This document shows positions 1 to 8,932 of a DNA stretch of 64,000 bases, in pieces (position 1 is the first letter of the stretch; each line of letters starts with the position of its first letter). The stretch is taken from assembly GCF_015207525.1 (NCBI RefSeq), contig NZ_JADEWR010000010.1, forward strand, positions 159,660-223,659. The letters are read 5' to 3'. Under the pieces are notes generated by a model. It was not told where the DNA came from, did not search any database, and worked only from the letters and a program-made list of their open reading frames with translations. Source of the stretch: Nodosilinea sp. LEGE 06152. Lineage in GTDB: Bacteria > Cyanobacteriota > Cyanobacteriia > Phormidesmidales > Phormidesmidaceae. Made by a program: the position numbers and the translations under genes.

Positions 1-1
1 G

Positions 2-376
2 CGCAGCTCCGATCGCGACTCGGTAGACCTGACCTCACCCCTAGGCCCAGTGACAGGGCGCAAAAACCTGGTGCAGGCCGTCCTCAACCGGTTGCACACC
101 CGCCAGGGCGAACTGGCGGAGCTGGGCCATCCCGACTATGGCTCGCGGCTGCACGAGCTGATGGGCGAACTCAACAGCGATCGCACCCGCCGCCTGGCCG
201 AACTCTACCTGCGCCAGTGCCTGGCCCAGGAGTCGCGCATTGCCGAGGTTGTAGAGGTCAGCTTTGAGCCCCCCCAGCGCGACCTGGGCCTGCAAACCAC
301 CCTGGCGGCCCAGGTGATTTTGCGCCCGGTAGATGAGCTGGCGACCATCGTTCTCAACGTCACCCTGGCTCTATGA
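2..376 (+). CDS. gp25/GPW-like baseplate wedge protein (5' end outside window)
   Basis: Structural protein of a contractile tail baseplate, of the T4 gp25 / phage W family (family assignment from pattern). The frame is open to the left edge, and the residues before the internal GTG at 50 (DRDSVDLTSPLGPVTGRKNL) still fit the family, so the gene begins upstream and this is a partial CDS. Family-like features are the stretch GRKNLVQAVLNRLHTRQGEL followed by HPDYGSRL and a C-terminal beta-rich end. It is followed 22 bp later by the baseplate J gene, the usual order in contractile injection systems and in Mu- or P2-like tails. GTG 50 could be called as a start by automatic tools but would remove conserved residues. 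Confidence 0.75.
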   Translation, partial: RSSDRDSVDLTSPLGPVTGRKNLVQAVLNRLHTRQGELAELGHPDYGSRLHELMGELNSDRTRRLAELYLRQCLAQESRIAEVVEVSFEPPQRDLGLQTTLAAQVILRPVDELATIVLNVTLAL

Positions 377-398
377 GGCCCCTATTTGTGAGGACACC

Positions 399-2750
399 AT
401 GAGTTTTGAGCCCAAAACCTTCGACCAAATCTATGCCGAGCTGGTGCAGTCTACCGCCGCCCGCCTGCCGGGGGAGGTCGACCTGGAGGTGGGCAGCGTG
501 GTGCGCACTCTGTACGAATCGTTTGCCTACGAGATGGCCCTGCTCTACCAGCAGATGGATCAGGTCTACCGTTCGGCGTTTATCGATACCGCCAGCGGCC
601 TGCAGCTGGAGATGGTGGCGGCGATTCTGGGCATTCGCCGGGGGCTGCCAGATTTTGCCGAGGGGGAGGTCACCTTTGAGCGCGATGCCGGTCAAGACGA
701 CCTGGAGATTCCGCTGGGCACCCTGGTCACCACCGAAGACAGCGAAAAAGCTCCCCGCAAAGCCTACAAAACCATCGAGACCAAGCTGCTGCCCGCCACC
801 GCCACGGCGGTTAACGTCAAGGTGCAGGCCCTAGACCCCGGTGAAGACCAGGTCGTGGCCGCCGAAACCATTGTGGTGATGCCCCTGCCCGTGGCCGGGG
901 TCAAGGCGGTACACAACCTAAAGCCGACCCAGTTTTTAGGCAAGCGCCTGGAAACCGATGACGACCTGCGCCAGCGGGCCAAGAGTATGCTGCTGGCCTC
1001 GGGCAAGGCGTCGCTCACCGCCATCGAAACGGCCCTGCTCAGTCTGCCCGGCGTCCGCGAAGTCAAGGTGGTAGAACCCTTTGGCGATCGCTACGGCGTG
1101 CTGGATGTCTACGTGGACGATCGCGCCCTAGACGGACTGCCGCCCCTGGACTGGTTGCCCCAGGGCGCACCTGGCGGCGCTCAGGCCGCCCCAGCTGACG
1201 CCCCAGCACCAGCGCTGCCCCCGACCCAGGGCTCTATTCAGGATCGCAAGCGGCAGCAGGAGCGGGTAGCCATGCTGCGCCAGCACCTCGATCAGGTGCG
1301 GGCGGCCGGAGTATACCTGCGGCTGGGCGGCAGCGAGCCGGTGGAGGTGGATGGCCTGGTGCACATTGCCCTCGCCGCTGGGGCCGACCCAAAGGTGGTA
1401 ACTGGAGAGGTGGAAGGGGCGATCGCCACCCACTTTGCCCGCCTGGGCCTGGGGCAGCCGCTGCTGTTTCCCCACCTCACCCAGGCCATGCTCGCCGTGC
1501 CGGGGGTCAACAATGTGGAAGAGTTTGCCCTGATTCCTCGCCGCCAGGGTCAGCCCCTGGAGGGGGCTCCTTTTCTCAGTCGTGCCCGGCGCATAGAGAC
1601 CCATCGGGTGGCCAGCAAGTTTCGCCTGGGCCAGCTGGCTGTGGTCAGCGAGGTGCAGCCGCTGCCGGTAACGGTAGAATTTCGCACCGCCGACCTCACC
1701 GCCGAGACCTACGAGCAGGCGACCACGGCCCTGCGAGACTGGTTTCAGGGCCTGGCGGCGGGCCAGACCATCACCCGTGAGGCCATAGTGGCGCAGCTAC
1801 CCGAGAGCACCCCCGCCGCGCTTGAGAGCGTGGTGCTCACGCCGCATCATCCCTCCCCGGTGACGATTCAGACTGCGGGCGAACTGCGGCCTGGCTTTGC
1901 TGAAAAGCCGGTGCTGGCCACCCCACTGCTAGCCTACAGCGCCGAGCTTGATCTGGTGGGTGCCCTCAAGGTGATTGGGCCAGAGGCGGCGACGGCGGCG
2001 GCGCGCCAAACCCTCTACGCGGCCATCGAAGCGCGGCTGCAAACCTACCTAAACCAGCTCGCCCCCGAGCAGGCCGTCAGCCTGGCCGCCCTGGCGCAGG
2101 TGGCCACAATTGAAGGCCTGACCGTGGTGCCCCCCAACCCGGCAGACTTTAGCGCCCAGCGAGACGGGGCAGAGGTCGATCGCCTCGATGCCGACACCGC
2201 AACCCTGCAAGTCGATCCCTTTGAGCGGGTGCGCCTCACCCACCTGCTGCTCAGCGATCGCCCCCAGCCTCTGGCCGTCGAGATTACCGCGCTGGAGCTG
2301 GCCCTGGGGTGGGTGGCCGACAATATTCCCAACGTCATTGTGGTGCGGGTCGATGACCGCACGGTTCGGGAGAATGTGGAGGATCCAGCTACGTCAGAAC
2401 CCCCCGTGACCCCGCCGCCCACTGCCGGTGAAGCGAATGGGCCCGCGCGGGAAGCCGAGGTTGAAGCCCTCAAAACCGCGCTTCAAGACGCGATTCGCAC
2501 CTTTCCGGCCCAGCCCCCAGGGCAGGATTTTGCCCTCGCGGGGCTGCGTCAGCATTTAGAAACCACCCCCGATCGCCTGAACCAGTTTCGCGGCCTCACC
2601 CTGCGGGTCACCGAGCTAACCGCCGGGGCCACAAGCGTCGATGGGCGGCAGCAGACCCGCGCCCTGGCGGATACGCGCCCCCTGCAGGTGCGATCGCTGG
2701 AGTACCTTGCGCAGCTTACCCCCCCCGCCACCATCACCGTTCGTTCCTGA
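399..2750 (+). CDS. Baseplate J / gp47-like protein
   Basis: A 783-residue baseplate component that would connect the tube/sheath end to the outer wedge. The N-terminus (MSFEPKTFDQIYAELVQ, then an acidic stretch with DLEVGSVVRTLYESFAYE and an A/G-rich segment at about residues 60-80) is typical of the J/gp47 family. The central part contains LETDDDLRQRAK and a LPGVREVKVVEPFGDRYGVLDVYVDD segment, the core signature of the baseplate J domain. The start at ATG 399 is preferred over upstream in-frame starts because a GAGG ribosome site lies 6 bases upstream and the family begins here. It is longer than phage J proteins (about 300 residues) and closer to the Afp11-like proteins of injection systems. 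The C-terminal half is repetitive in fold and not assigned. Confidence 0.8.
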   Translation: MSFEPKTFDQIYAELVQSTAARLPGEVDLEVGSVVRTLYESFAYEMALLYQQMDQVYRSAFIDTASGLQLEMVAAILGIRRGLPDFAEGEVTFERDAGQDDLEIPLGTLVTTEDSEKAPRKAYKTIETKLLPATATAVNVKVQALDPGEDQVVAAETIVVMPLPVAGVKAVHNLKPTQFLGKRLETDDDLRQRAKSMLLASGKASLTAIETALLSLPGVREVKVVEPFGDRYGVLDVYVDDRALDGLPPLDWLPQGAPGGAQAAPADAPAPALPPTQGSIQDRKRQQERVAMLRQHLDQVRAAGVYLRLGGSEPVEVDGLVHIALAAGADPKVVTGEVEGAIATHFARLGLGQPLLFPHLTQAMLAVPGVNNVEEFALIPRRQGQPLEGAPFLSRARRIETHRVASKFRLGQLAVVSEVQPLPVTVEFRTADLTAETYEQATTALRDWFQGLAAGQTITREAIVAQLPESTPAALESVVLTPHHPSPVTIQTAGELRPGFAEKPVLATPLLAYSAELDLVGALKVIGPEAATAAARQTLYAAIEARLQTYLNQLAPEQAVSLAALAQVATIEGLTVVPPNPADFSAQRDGAEVDRLDADTATLQVDPFERVRLTHLLLSDRPQPLAVEITALELALGWVADNIPNVIVVRVDDRTVRENVEDPATSEPPVTPPPTAGEANGPAREAEVEALKTALQDAIRTFPAQPPGQDFALAGLRQHLETTPDRLNQFRGLTLRVTELTAGATSVDGRQQTRALADTRPLQVRSLEYLAQLTPPATITVRS

Positions 2751-2757
2751 CGCCCCT

Positions 2758-5265
2758 ATGCCTATGCCCCCCAGCGGTAAAACCCTCAGCCTGCTCAGTC
2801 GCCTGCCCGCCTTCTACGACGTCGGGGAACACAGCCATTTGCACCAGCTGATGGCGGTGCTGGGCGCAGCCCTGGAGGGGGCCGAGGCCGACCTGGTGCG
2901 GGTGCTGCGATCGCACTTTGTCGATACCGCCAGCAACACCGGCTCCCAGGGGTTTTTTGACCACAGCCGGGGCGACCTCGACCAGATCTTTGCCCTCTAC
3001 CTGGAGAAACTGGGAGGCACCTCCCAACTGATTCAGGTCAACGCCCAGTTTCAGCCCAGCGACCTGCTCCAGGTCGAAACGCTGGTTCAAGATATTCTCT
3101 CCGCCCGCACCGACCTGGCCGGGGATCTCGACCAGAGCTTTGCCCGCGATCGGCCCGTGGCCCGCGATCGCCTGCGGGCCTACGACTGGCGGCGGGCCTA
3201 CCTAACGCCCCACGACTGGCTGCACCCGGCCCAGTTCATCACCCAGCTGCTCATCGCCCAAGACCCCCTCACCGAGGCGCTGAGAAGCACCTTTAGCCCC
3301 GGCACCCAGGCCGCCCTGGCCCAGTACGACGGTAGCGATACCGTGCCTCTGCCCCTGGGCTGGAGCCTGAGCCAGGATCTCAACCGCCGTCTAGAGCAGG
3401 GCTCTCTACAGCGCGGCTTTGAGCAACGGGAGCAGCTGGTGCGGTTGGGTCACCGGCTGGGTGCCGAGGTTGACGGTCGCTCGGGCGAGGTCGTTGCTGA
3501 GGCTGAGCCGCGCTCCATCGCCCTGGCCCACGCCCTGCGCAAACGGCTGCCCCTGCCCCTGCAGCAGACCCTGTTTGGCCGTACGTTTCCGCTGCAGGCG
3601 AGCGAAACGGCTTCCCTGGTCAGCGCCTTCAAGGCGAGTCTGGGCGATGCCGAACTCTGCGCCGCTCTCCTTGCCCTGGGCCAGGGGCAGCGGCAGGGGG
3701 CCGAAGTGCCAGCCAATCTGAGCCTTGCTCCGGCGATTGTGCCGCAGATTTTGGCCGCCGCCAGCCGCGCCCTGCGCGAACTCCTGGTGGGGCCAAGGGG
3801 CCAGCTGCCGCCGCTGTCGCCGCTTCCCAGGGCAGCCCAGCTGTTGCTGGCAGGGCCGCTCAGCTCAGCCAACCGCCTGCGCCTCAACCGCCTGCTGCTG
3901 GAGGCCGCCTACCCCGGCCAGATTGAGCCCAGCCACATTCCCACCCAGGACGACGTCCAGCGCGACCTGACCGATTTGCTCAACCAGGTGGTGCTGCCCG
4001 ATGCCCAGTTTTACCCCCGCAACCGCGACTTTTTTGCAGAATGCCTGCTCGACGCCGAAACCCAGCAGCTAATTCAGGGCCACCAGCGGGGCGATCGCGA
4101 CCCCCTCGCCATCCAGCGGCTGAACCGTCTGCTGTTAGAGACGGCCTATCCCAGCGAGCTGCACAAAAGCTACGTGCCCTACCGGGAGCGGCTGCGAGAA
4201 CTGATCCAGGTGCTGCAGCGCGGGGCCTCGACCCAGCAGGGAATTCGCGACATTGTTGCCGCCAACCTGGGCATTTTCAGCGACAGCGAGGCCGCCCAGG
4301 CGGCCCGAAAAACCATTGAAATCGAAGAATACCTGCCGGAGCTGCTGATCGGCCGAGCGATCGCCGTCCAGCCCCTCGGCGCTGGCGAGGCCGAAGGCGA
4401 CCTACCCCGCCAGTTCACCCTGCACAACCCTAATGTAGAACCCACCCCGGTCACCCTGCGGCTGGTCATCGACGACCATCGCCTCAACCCGCCGTCCGAT
4501 CTGGCCCCGCTTAGCCACCTAACCCTGGTCAACACCAAAACGGGGGACTATTTCACCTACGACAGTGCCCTCCAGGCCGGCAGTCGCCTAACGCTGTTAG
4601 CCAACGGCCGCCTCGAACGCAACGGCGAAGACCGGGGTTCACACTCCCTGCCCGTGCTGGTGCTGCCGGTGGGCGAGTCGGTCTGGTACTTTACGGCCCA
4701 GGTGGGCGAGCTGCCCGGTCGCCTGGGCGAGGCCCAGTTTGATTTTTCTCGCTTTGACCAACCGGCGGGGGGAGCCCAGGCCATGACCGCCGAACAGGCC
4801 AGCAACTACCGCATCAGCGTGGCCTACGACCTGGTTAAGCTCACCCCCGGCGTGTTTCTAGTCAAGGTTCCCTGGGATATCCCTGGCTTTACCGATCGGT
4901 TTGACGACTACGGCGACCATCCCCGCAGCCAAATTCCGGCCATTATCCACCGGGTGCGGGCGGCCGGGGTCGATTTTGCGATCGCCTACTCCAAAACCTT
5001 CCGTGAACGCCATTGCCATCGCGATGGGCTCACGGTCGCACCCGCCGATCGCCTGTCCCACCCCCTGTACGACGCAGTGGCCGCCCGACTCCCCGCATCG
5101 GCTCCCCACTTCGTGGAACACCATGACATGCAAGACGACTTTGATCTGCGCAGCGAGCAAAAGCCCTACGGCACCGAGGGAGTGGAGCACAGAATGGGCG
5201 ATCGCCTGCTGGTTTCGGGCCTGTTTGACTACACCACCTTCGACTCGGGTAACACCTTTGCCTAG
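2758..5265 (+). CDS. Large baseplate-associated tail protein (Afp12-like position)
   Basis: A protein of 835 residues starting 7 bp after the baseplate J stop; ATG 2758 and ATG 2764 are both possible. The N-terminus (LSLLSRLPAFYDVGEHSHL, then HFVDTASNTGSQGFFDHSRGD) resembles the opening of tail protein I / Afp12-type proteins that sit beside gp47. An internal motif, LNRLLLEAAYP, appears twice (near residues 380 and 460), suggesting a duplicated helical unit. The C-terminal part, after IEIEEYLPELLIGRAI, is beta-rich. No enzymatic motif was seen. Role inferred from position in the cluster: a baseplate wedge or fibre-attachment protein. Codon use matches its neighbours. Confidence 0.6.
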   Translation: MPMPPSGKTLSLLSRLPAFYDVGEHSHLHQLMAVLGAALEGAEADLVRVLRSHFVDTASNTGSQGFFDHSRGDLDQIFALYLEKLGGTSQLIQVNAQFQPSDLLQVETLVQDILSARTDLAGDLDQSFARDRPVARDRLRAYDWRRAYLTPHDWLHPAQFITQLLIAQDPLTEALRSTFSPGTQAALAQYDGSDTVPLPLGWSLSQDLNRRLEQGSLQRGFEQREQLVRLGHRLGAEVDGRSGEVVAEAEPRSIALAHALRKRLPLPLQQTLFGRTFPLQASETASLVSAFKASLGDAELCAALLALGQGQRQGAEVPANLSLAPAIVPQILAAASRALRELLVGPRGQLPPLSPLPRAAQLLLAGPLSSANRLRLNRLLLEAAYPGQIEPSHIPTQDDVQRDLTDLLNQVVLPDAQFYPRNRDFFAECLLDAETQQLIQGHQRGDRDPLAIQRLNRLLLETAYPSELHKSYVPYRERLRELIQVLQRGASTQQGIRDIVAANLGIFSDSEAAQAARKTIEIEEYLPELLIGRAIAVQPLGAGEAEGDLPRQFTLHNPNVEPTPVTLRLVIDDHRLNPPSDLAPLSHLTLVNTKTGDYFTYDSALQAGSRLTLLANGRLERNGEDRGSHSLPVLVLPVGESVWYFTAQVGELPGRLGEAQFDFSRFDQPAGGAQAMTAEQASNYRISVAYDLVKLTPGVFLVKVPWDIPGFTDRFDDYGDHPRSQIPAIIHRVRAAGVDFAIAYSKTFRERHCHRDGLTVAPADRLSHPLYDAVAARLPASAPHFVEHHDMQDDFDLRSEQKPYGTEGVEHRMGDRLLVSGLFDYTTFDSGNTFA

Positions 5266-5310
5266 CCCAGTCACGCACCCATTGTCCACCTTCTTCAGGA
5301 GATAACCCCC

Positions 5311-5850
5311 GTGAAAATAACCGACGCCCTCGCCATGCAAGGCCGCCTCAGCATTCAGGTGTTTGATGCGGCTGGCCACCTCGTCACGGCCAGCCGCGCC
5401 AACAACGCCATCGTCTATACTGGGCGCGAGCTGGTGGCCAAACTGTTTGCGCGGGTAGAAGAAACCCAGTCCTTTACCCACATCGCCATCGGCACCGGCA
5501 GCAAACCCGTCGATGCCAGCGCCGACACTGGCTTAGACAACGAGGTCTTTCGCAAAGAGCTAAAACCCTTTGACCCATCTAGAGATTTAGTCGAGCTAGA
5601 GATTCCTGTCACCACCGACGACGGCAGAGAACACCTGCAAAAGAGCAGCCTGATTCGCCTCAGCGCCGACCTGGAGTTTAACGAGCCCGACCCGGCCAAA
5701 AACAACGGCCAGCCCTACGACCTGAAGGAGGCCGGACTCTTTAACGCGGCCACCGCAAAGGAAGGCACGATGTACAACCGGGTGGTCTTTCCGGGTATTA
5801 GCAAAACCAAAGACTTCAAGCTCACCCTAATTTGGGAAATCATTTTTTGA
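5311..5850 (+). CDS. Tail-cluster structural protein, probable fibre-connecting protein
   Basis: A 179-residue protein starting at GTG 5311 with an AGGAGA ribosome site about 9 bases upstream. It has no membrane segment or enzyme motif. The segment RANNAIVYTGRELVAKLFA, followed by THIAIGTGSKPVDASDTGL-like residues and a C-terminal FPGISKTKDFKLTLIWEI, resembles small phage tail proteins that join a fibre to the baseplate (the IGTG.. motif is common in them). It lies between the large baseplate gene and the fibre gene on the same strand, with 45 and 52 bp gaps, so co-transcription is likely. Function is inferred mainly from this position. Confidence 0.5.
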   Translation: MKITDALAMQGRLSIQVFDAAGHLVTASRANNAIVYTGRELVAKLFARVEETQSFTHIAIGTGSKPVDASADTGLDNEVFRKELKPFDPSRDLVELEIPVTTDDGREHLQKSSLIRLSADLEFNEPDPAKNNGQPYDLKEAGLFNAATAKEGTMYNRVVFPGISKTKDFKLTLIWEIIF

Positions 5851-5902
5851 GCCCAAATCAGACTCTTTATTTAACCACTGACTTAGCTTCAGGAGATGCA
5901 CG

Positions 5903-7888
5903 ATGGCCGATAGCAAAGACAAAAACCTGTCCTTTACCTACACCGAAGCGAAAGCAGGTGATGTCATTCGCTCTGCCGATTGGAATGCTGCCAATCAAGA
6001 ACTGGTGCGCCTAGAAAAGGCAAAAGTTAACCGTCAAGGGGCCGACACGCTGCAAGGCCCGCTCACCATTGAAGCAGCCCTCACGGTCAATGGTAACGTC
6101 GGCATTGGTACGCAGAATCCTGGCTTTGCTCTGCAAATCGGCGATCAAAATACTGTGGGTTCGCCCAGGCTAGGTATCGTCGGTCGGGGCGCAACGGGCA
6201 ACTACCGACAGTGGACTCTTCGTACTGGCGACGGCAGCGATGCAGAAAATATCCACAAGCTCAGACTTAGAGATGAGCAGGCCAAGGCCGATCGCCTCGT
6301 TGTAGATGAAAAGGGCTACGTCGGAATTGGCACAGCTAATCCTGCTGACACCCTGGATGTGCACGGAGCCCTGAGATTTAGCGGCAACGCCCAACAAAAA
6401 GTTTACGGCGACTCGCGGGCCGGTAGACATGCTGTTGTTTTAGCCGGGCACTGGGATGAACTAGAAATAAAAGGCCGCATAATAGACTGGACTGGCGGCA
6501 ATTTACACATTGGCTACGACAATGCTCATTCCAACGATAGCCTACTGATTGGCAATGGAAAATTAAAGTCGGTCAAAGTTGAGGGCAGTACAGACCTTTT
6601 GATAGACAGCGGAAAAGTTGGCATTGGCACTTCTAGCCCAGCCGAAAAACTAGAAATCAAAGGCGGAAAACTACAGCTAGACGGCAATCAGCAAATTATC
6701 TTTAAGGATGGCGATGTAACCAATAACCTGAAACTTCAGCTTTGGAGCGGATATGGATTGGGCATTAATAGCGGCACCCTCTTTTATGCCGCTGCCAGTA
6801 CCCACTCGTGGCGCGACAATAATGGCACTAACGAGCGCATGAGGTTGACCACAGCCGCCAACGGTGGACTGACTGTTTTAGGAACCGGAAAATCTTCCGT
6901 TGCCGGTGATTTTGAAGTTCTTGGCAATGTTGGTATTGGCACCAGTAGCCCTACTGCAAAGCTTGAGGTTTTGGGTTCTGGTGGTGGCACTGTAGATTTT
7001 ATCGTCAACGGAAGATTGCGCTCTAACAACAATGACGGTGGACTGTGGGTTGCTTCTGATCGATTTGTAGGTGGTCACACAATCAATAAAATTGGCTTTT
7101 GGAACAACAACGCCTGGCGATTAACCGTGGCCGAAAATGGGAATGTGGGAATTGGCACCACAGCACCCGATAGAGGTAAAGTTCAAATTGAAGGATCTGT
7201 TAATTACCAGCACCCAAACGGTTATCGGTATTTTGTCAATCGGACAGACTCAAATAGTACGACAACAGGCCATAACTCTCCTTACTCGCTATATGCAAGC
7301 AGTTTCATTGGTGCCGCTGAGTTCAACGCTTTTTCTGACCTACGGATAAAAGATGTTGAAGGCATTAGCAACGGTGCCTCTGACCTACAAACGCTGCGGC
7401 AGCTAGCCATCGTTGACTATACCTACAGGGACAAGGATAGAAATGGCTCAAAGCAATGCAAGAAAGTGATTGGCCAGCAAGTCGCCCAGGTGTTTCCCCA
7501 GGCTGTTGATACTCATACTGATATTGTTCCTGACATTTTTCGAGCAGCAGCATCTAGCAACGGCTGGATAGATTTAGTTGATCATGAACTACAGACTGGA
7601 GAAAGGGTTCGAATCTTCCCAGAAAACTCCGAAGGCGAAACCTACATTGTGGAAGATGTCACGTTAAATCGGTTCAAAGTTTCTCTTGACTATGCAGGAA
7701 TGGTATTTGTTTACGGTAGAGAAGTGGACGATTTTCATGTTGTTGACTACGATGCCTTAGCTATGCTGAATGTTTCCGCTACTCAGGAGCTTTGTAGAAT
7801 AATTGATAGTTTGCAAACGGAAGTCAATGACTTAAAGAGCCAAATCAGTGCTGCGAAAGCAGCTTCATTGCCAGTAGCTGCCTTATAG
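5903..7888 (+). CDS. Tail fibre with S74-type intramolecular chaperone
   Basis: A 661-residue receptor-binding fibre. The shaft contains five copies of a VGIGTxxPxxxLxVxG-type motif (for example NVGIGTQNP, YVGIGTANP, KVGIGTSSP, NVGIGTSSP, NVGIGTTAP), as in trimeric fibres. The C-terminus carries an S74 peptidase / intramolecular chaperone domain: FSDLRIKDVEG provides the Ser-Lys dyad (Ser 478, Lys 482), followed by a region rich in Q/V (GQQVAQVFPQAV) and a C-terminal coiled coil. In this family the domain trimerises the fibre and then cleaves itself off (established for endosialidase and similar fibres). Start ATG 5903 has AGGAGA upstream. Base composition is slightly AT-richer than the baseplate genes, as expected for a variable host-range gene. 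Confidence 0.8.
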   Translation: MADSKDKNLSFTYTEAKAGDVIRSADWNAANQELVRLEKAKVNRQGADTLQGPLTIEAALTVNGNVGIGTQNPGFALQIGDQNTVGSPRLGIVGRGATGNYRQWTLRTGDGSDAENIHKLRLRDEQAKADRLVVDEKGYVGIGTANPADTLDVHGALRFSGNAQQKVYGDSRAGRHAVVLAGHWDELEIKGRIIDWTGGNLHIGYDNAHSNDSLLIGNGKLKSVKVEGSTDLLIDSGKVGIGTSSPAEKLEIKGGKLQLDGNQQIIFKDGDVTNNLKLQLWSGYGLGINSGTLFYAAASTHSWRDNNGTNERMRLTTAANGGLTVLGTGKSSVAGDFEVLGNVGIGTSSPTAKLEVLGSGGGTVDFIVNGRLRSNNNDGGLWVASDRFVGGHTINKIGFWNNNAWRLTVAENGNVGIGTTAPDRGKVQIEGSVNYQHPNGYRYFVNRTDSNSTTTGHNSPYSLYASSFIGAAEFNAFSDLRIKDVEGISNGASDLQTLRQLAIVDYTYRDKDRNGSKQCKKVIGQQVAQVFPQAVDTHTDIVPDIFRAAASSNGWIDLVDHELQTGERVRIFPENSEGETYIVEDVTLNRFKVSLDYAGMVFVYGREVDDFHVVDYDALAMLNVSATQELCRIIDSLQTEVNDLKSQISAAKAASLPVAAL

Positions 7889-7990
7889 AGGCGAGGCAAA
7901 CAAAATCCCATAATTCATCTATGGACTTTAATCGCAACTTTTGCAGCAACTTCTACCTGCTCACCAAACCTTAGATTTTGAAAAAATACC

Positions 7991-8248
7991 ATGCGAGAAA
8001 GACTTCAACAGCGCCTTCAATCCCTCAAAGCCGAGCACGAGTCAGGTCAGAAGGTGCTGGCTGAACTCGAAGCTAAGCAGGCCAACGTTCGCGATACACT
8101 GCTGCGAATTAGTGGGGCCATTCAGGTGTTGGAGGAAATGCTGACCCAGGGGGAAGCTGCGGTATCTGGACAGGCCAGTGAAGCGACTGGATCGACCCCG
8201 ACAGCGGTCCTTGGCCATGCGAGTTCCCCTGGGGAGGGTGGTCTTTGA
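7991..8248 (+). CDS. Small coiled-coil protein of the tail cluster
   Basis: An 85-residue protein. The first 50 residues form a strongly predicted coiled coil (RLQQRLQSLKAEHESGQKVL and following heptads) and the C-terminal 30 residues are low-complexity G/S/T/A. Its stop overlaps the TTG start of the next gene (TTGA), so the two are translationally coupled. It follows the fibre gene, where fibre chaperones or small assembly proteins are often encoded. No specific family recognised. Confidence 0.5.
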   Translation: MRERLQQRLQSLKAEHESGQKVLAELEAKQANVRDTLLRISGAIQVLEEMLTQGEAAVSGQASEATGSTPTAVLGHASSPGEGGL

Positions 8249-8847
8249 TTCATACACTGCTGGAATTGGGTTTGCGGCAGCTCCAGGGCGACCTTGGGGA
8301 TGTGGTGACGTCGTTGTCTTGGGGGTTGGGGCCGATCGCAGAAAACACCCCCCCGCCCTGGGTGGTGCTCTCTGGTGGAGCAATTGCCCTGGCCCCTGCA
8401 CCCAAAAGCCTCGACCCGTCCGTTACCACCAGCGACTTTCAGCAGGAGCTTTGGATCGAAATCGCTAGCCCCACGGCCCAGACCCTAGAGCAGCTCACCT
8501 CGCTGACTGTGGCCAGCTTAACGCTGCGCCAGACGGCCCTGGTGGAGAGCTTCAACCAGGCTTCAGCGCCAGGACGCTACACCTACAGCGCTGCCCAGGT
8601 GGCCACCCGCCATCGGTTGCGCCAGATTCAGTTTTTGGGTGCAACGCCGACCCACGATAGGGGTAAGCTGCGATCGCAGCTTCAGTTCCGCGCGATCGGT
8701 CAGCTAGAGATGGTGCTGTTGACCCCCGATCGCGGTACCGTACTGCGCACCGTGATCGCCACTGGAGGCCTCAGCCAGACCGACGATACGTGGACAACAA
8801 CAATTGATGCCGGTGTTGCCAGAGATAGCTCTGCCAACCGTGACTAG
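8245..8847 (+). CDS. Hypothetical tail-cluster protein, possible tail terminator-like
   Basis: A 200-residue protein with a TTG start overlapping the preceding stop. The N-terminus is a short helix (LLELGLRQLQGDLGDVVTSL) followed by a beta-rich body with no membrane segment. The layout (short helix, then a W-rich beta domain; QELWIEIASPTAQTLEQLT) is compatible with tail terminator or DUF4255-like proteins of injection systems, but I could not match it to a family. It is the last + strand gene of the cluster; the next gene is convergent. Confidence 0.4.
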   Translation: MIHTLLELGLRQLQGDLGDVVTSLSWGLGPIAENTPPPWVVLSGGAIALAPAPKSLDPSVTTSDFQQELWIEIASPTAQTLEQLTSLTVASLTLRQTALVESFNQASAPGRYTYSAAQVATRHRLRQIQFLGATPTHDRGKLRSQLQFRAIGQLEMVLLTPDRGTVLRTVIATGGLSQTDDTWTTTIDAGVARDSSANRD

Positions 8848-8932
8848 TGCAGCATTAAGCGTGATGTTTTTGAGCTTTGTAGTAGGGCGTTGCGTTGCGC
8901 ATGCATCACCGAGAGACCCTACTTACAGTGCC

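Noticed and set aside
50..376. GTG 50 as the start of the gp25-like gene
   Set aside because: Family-like residues continue upstream to the window edge, so the gene is cut by the window rather than starting here.
7600..7625. GGTTCGAATC-like sequence resembling a tRNA T-arm
   Set aside because: It lies inside the fibre gene in frame, and no acceptor or anticodon stem fits around it.
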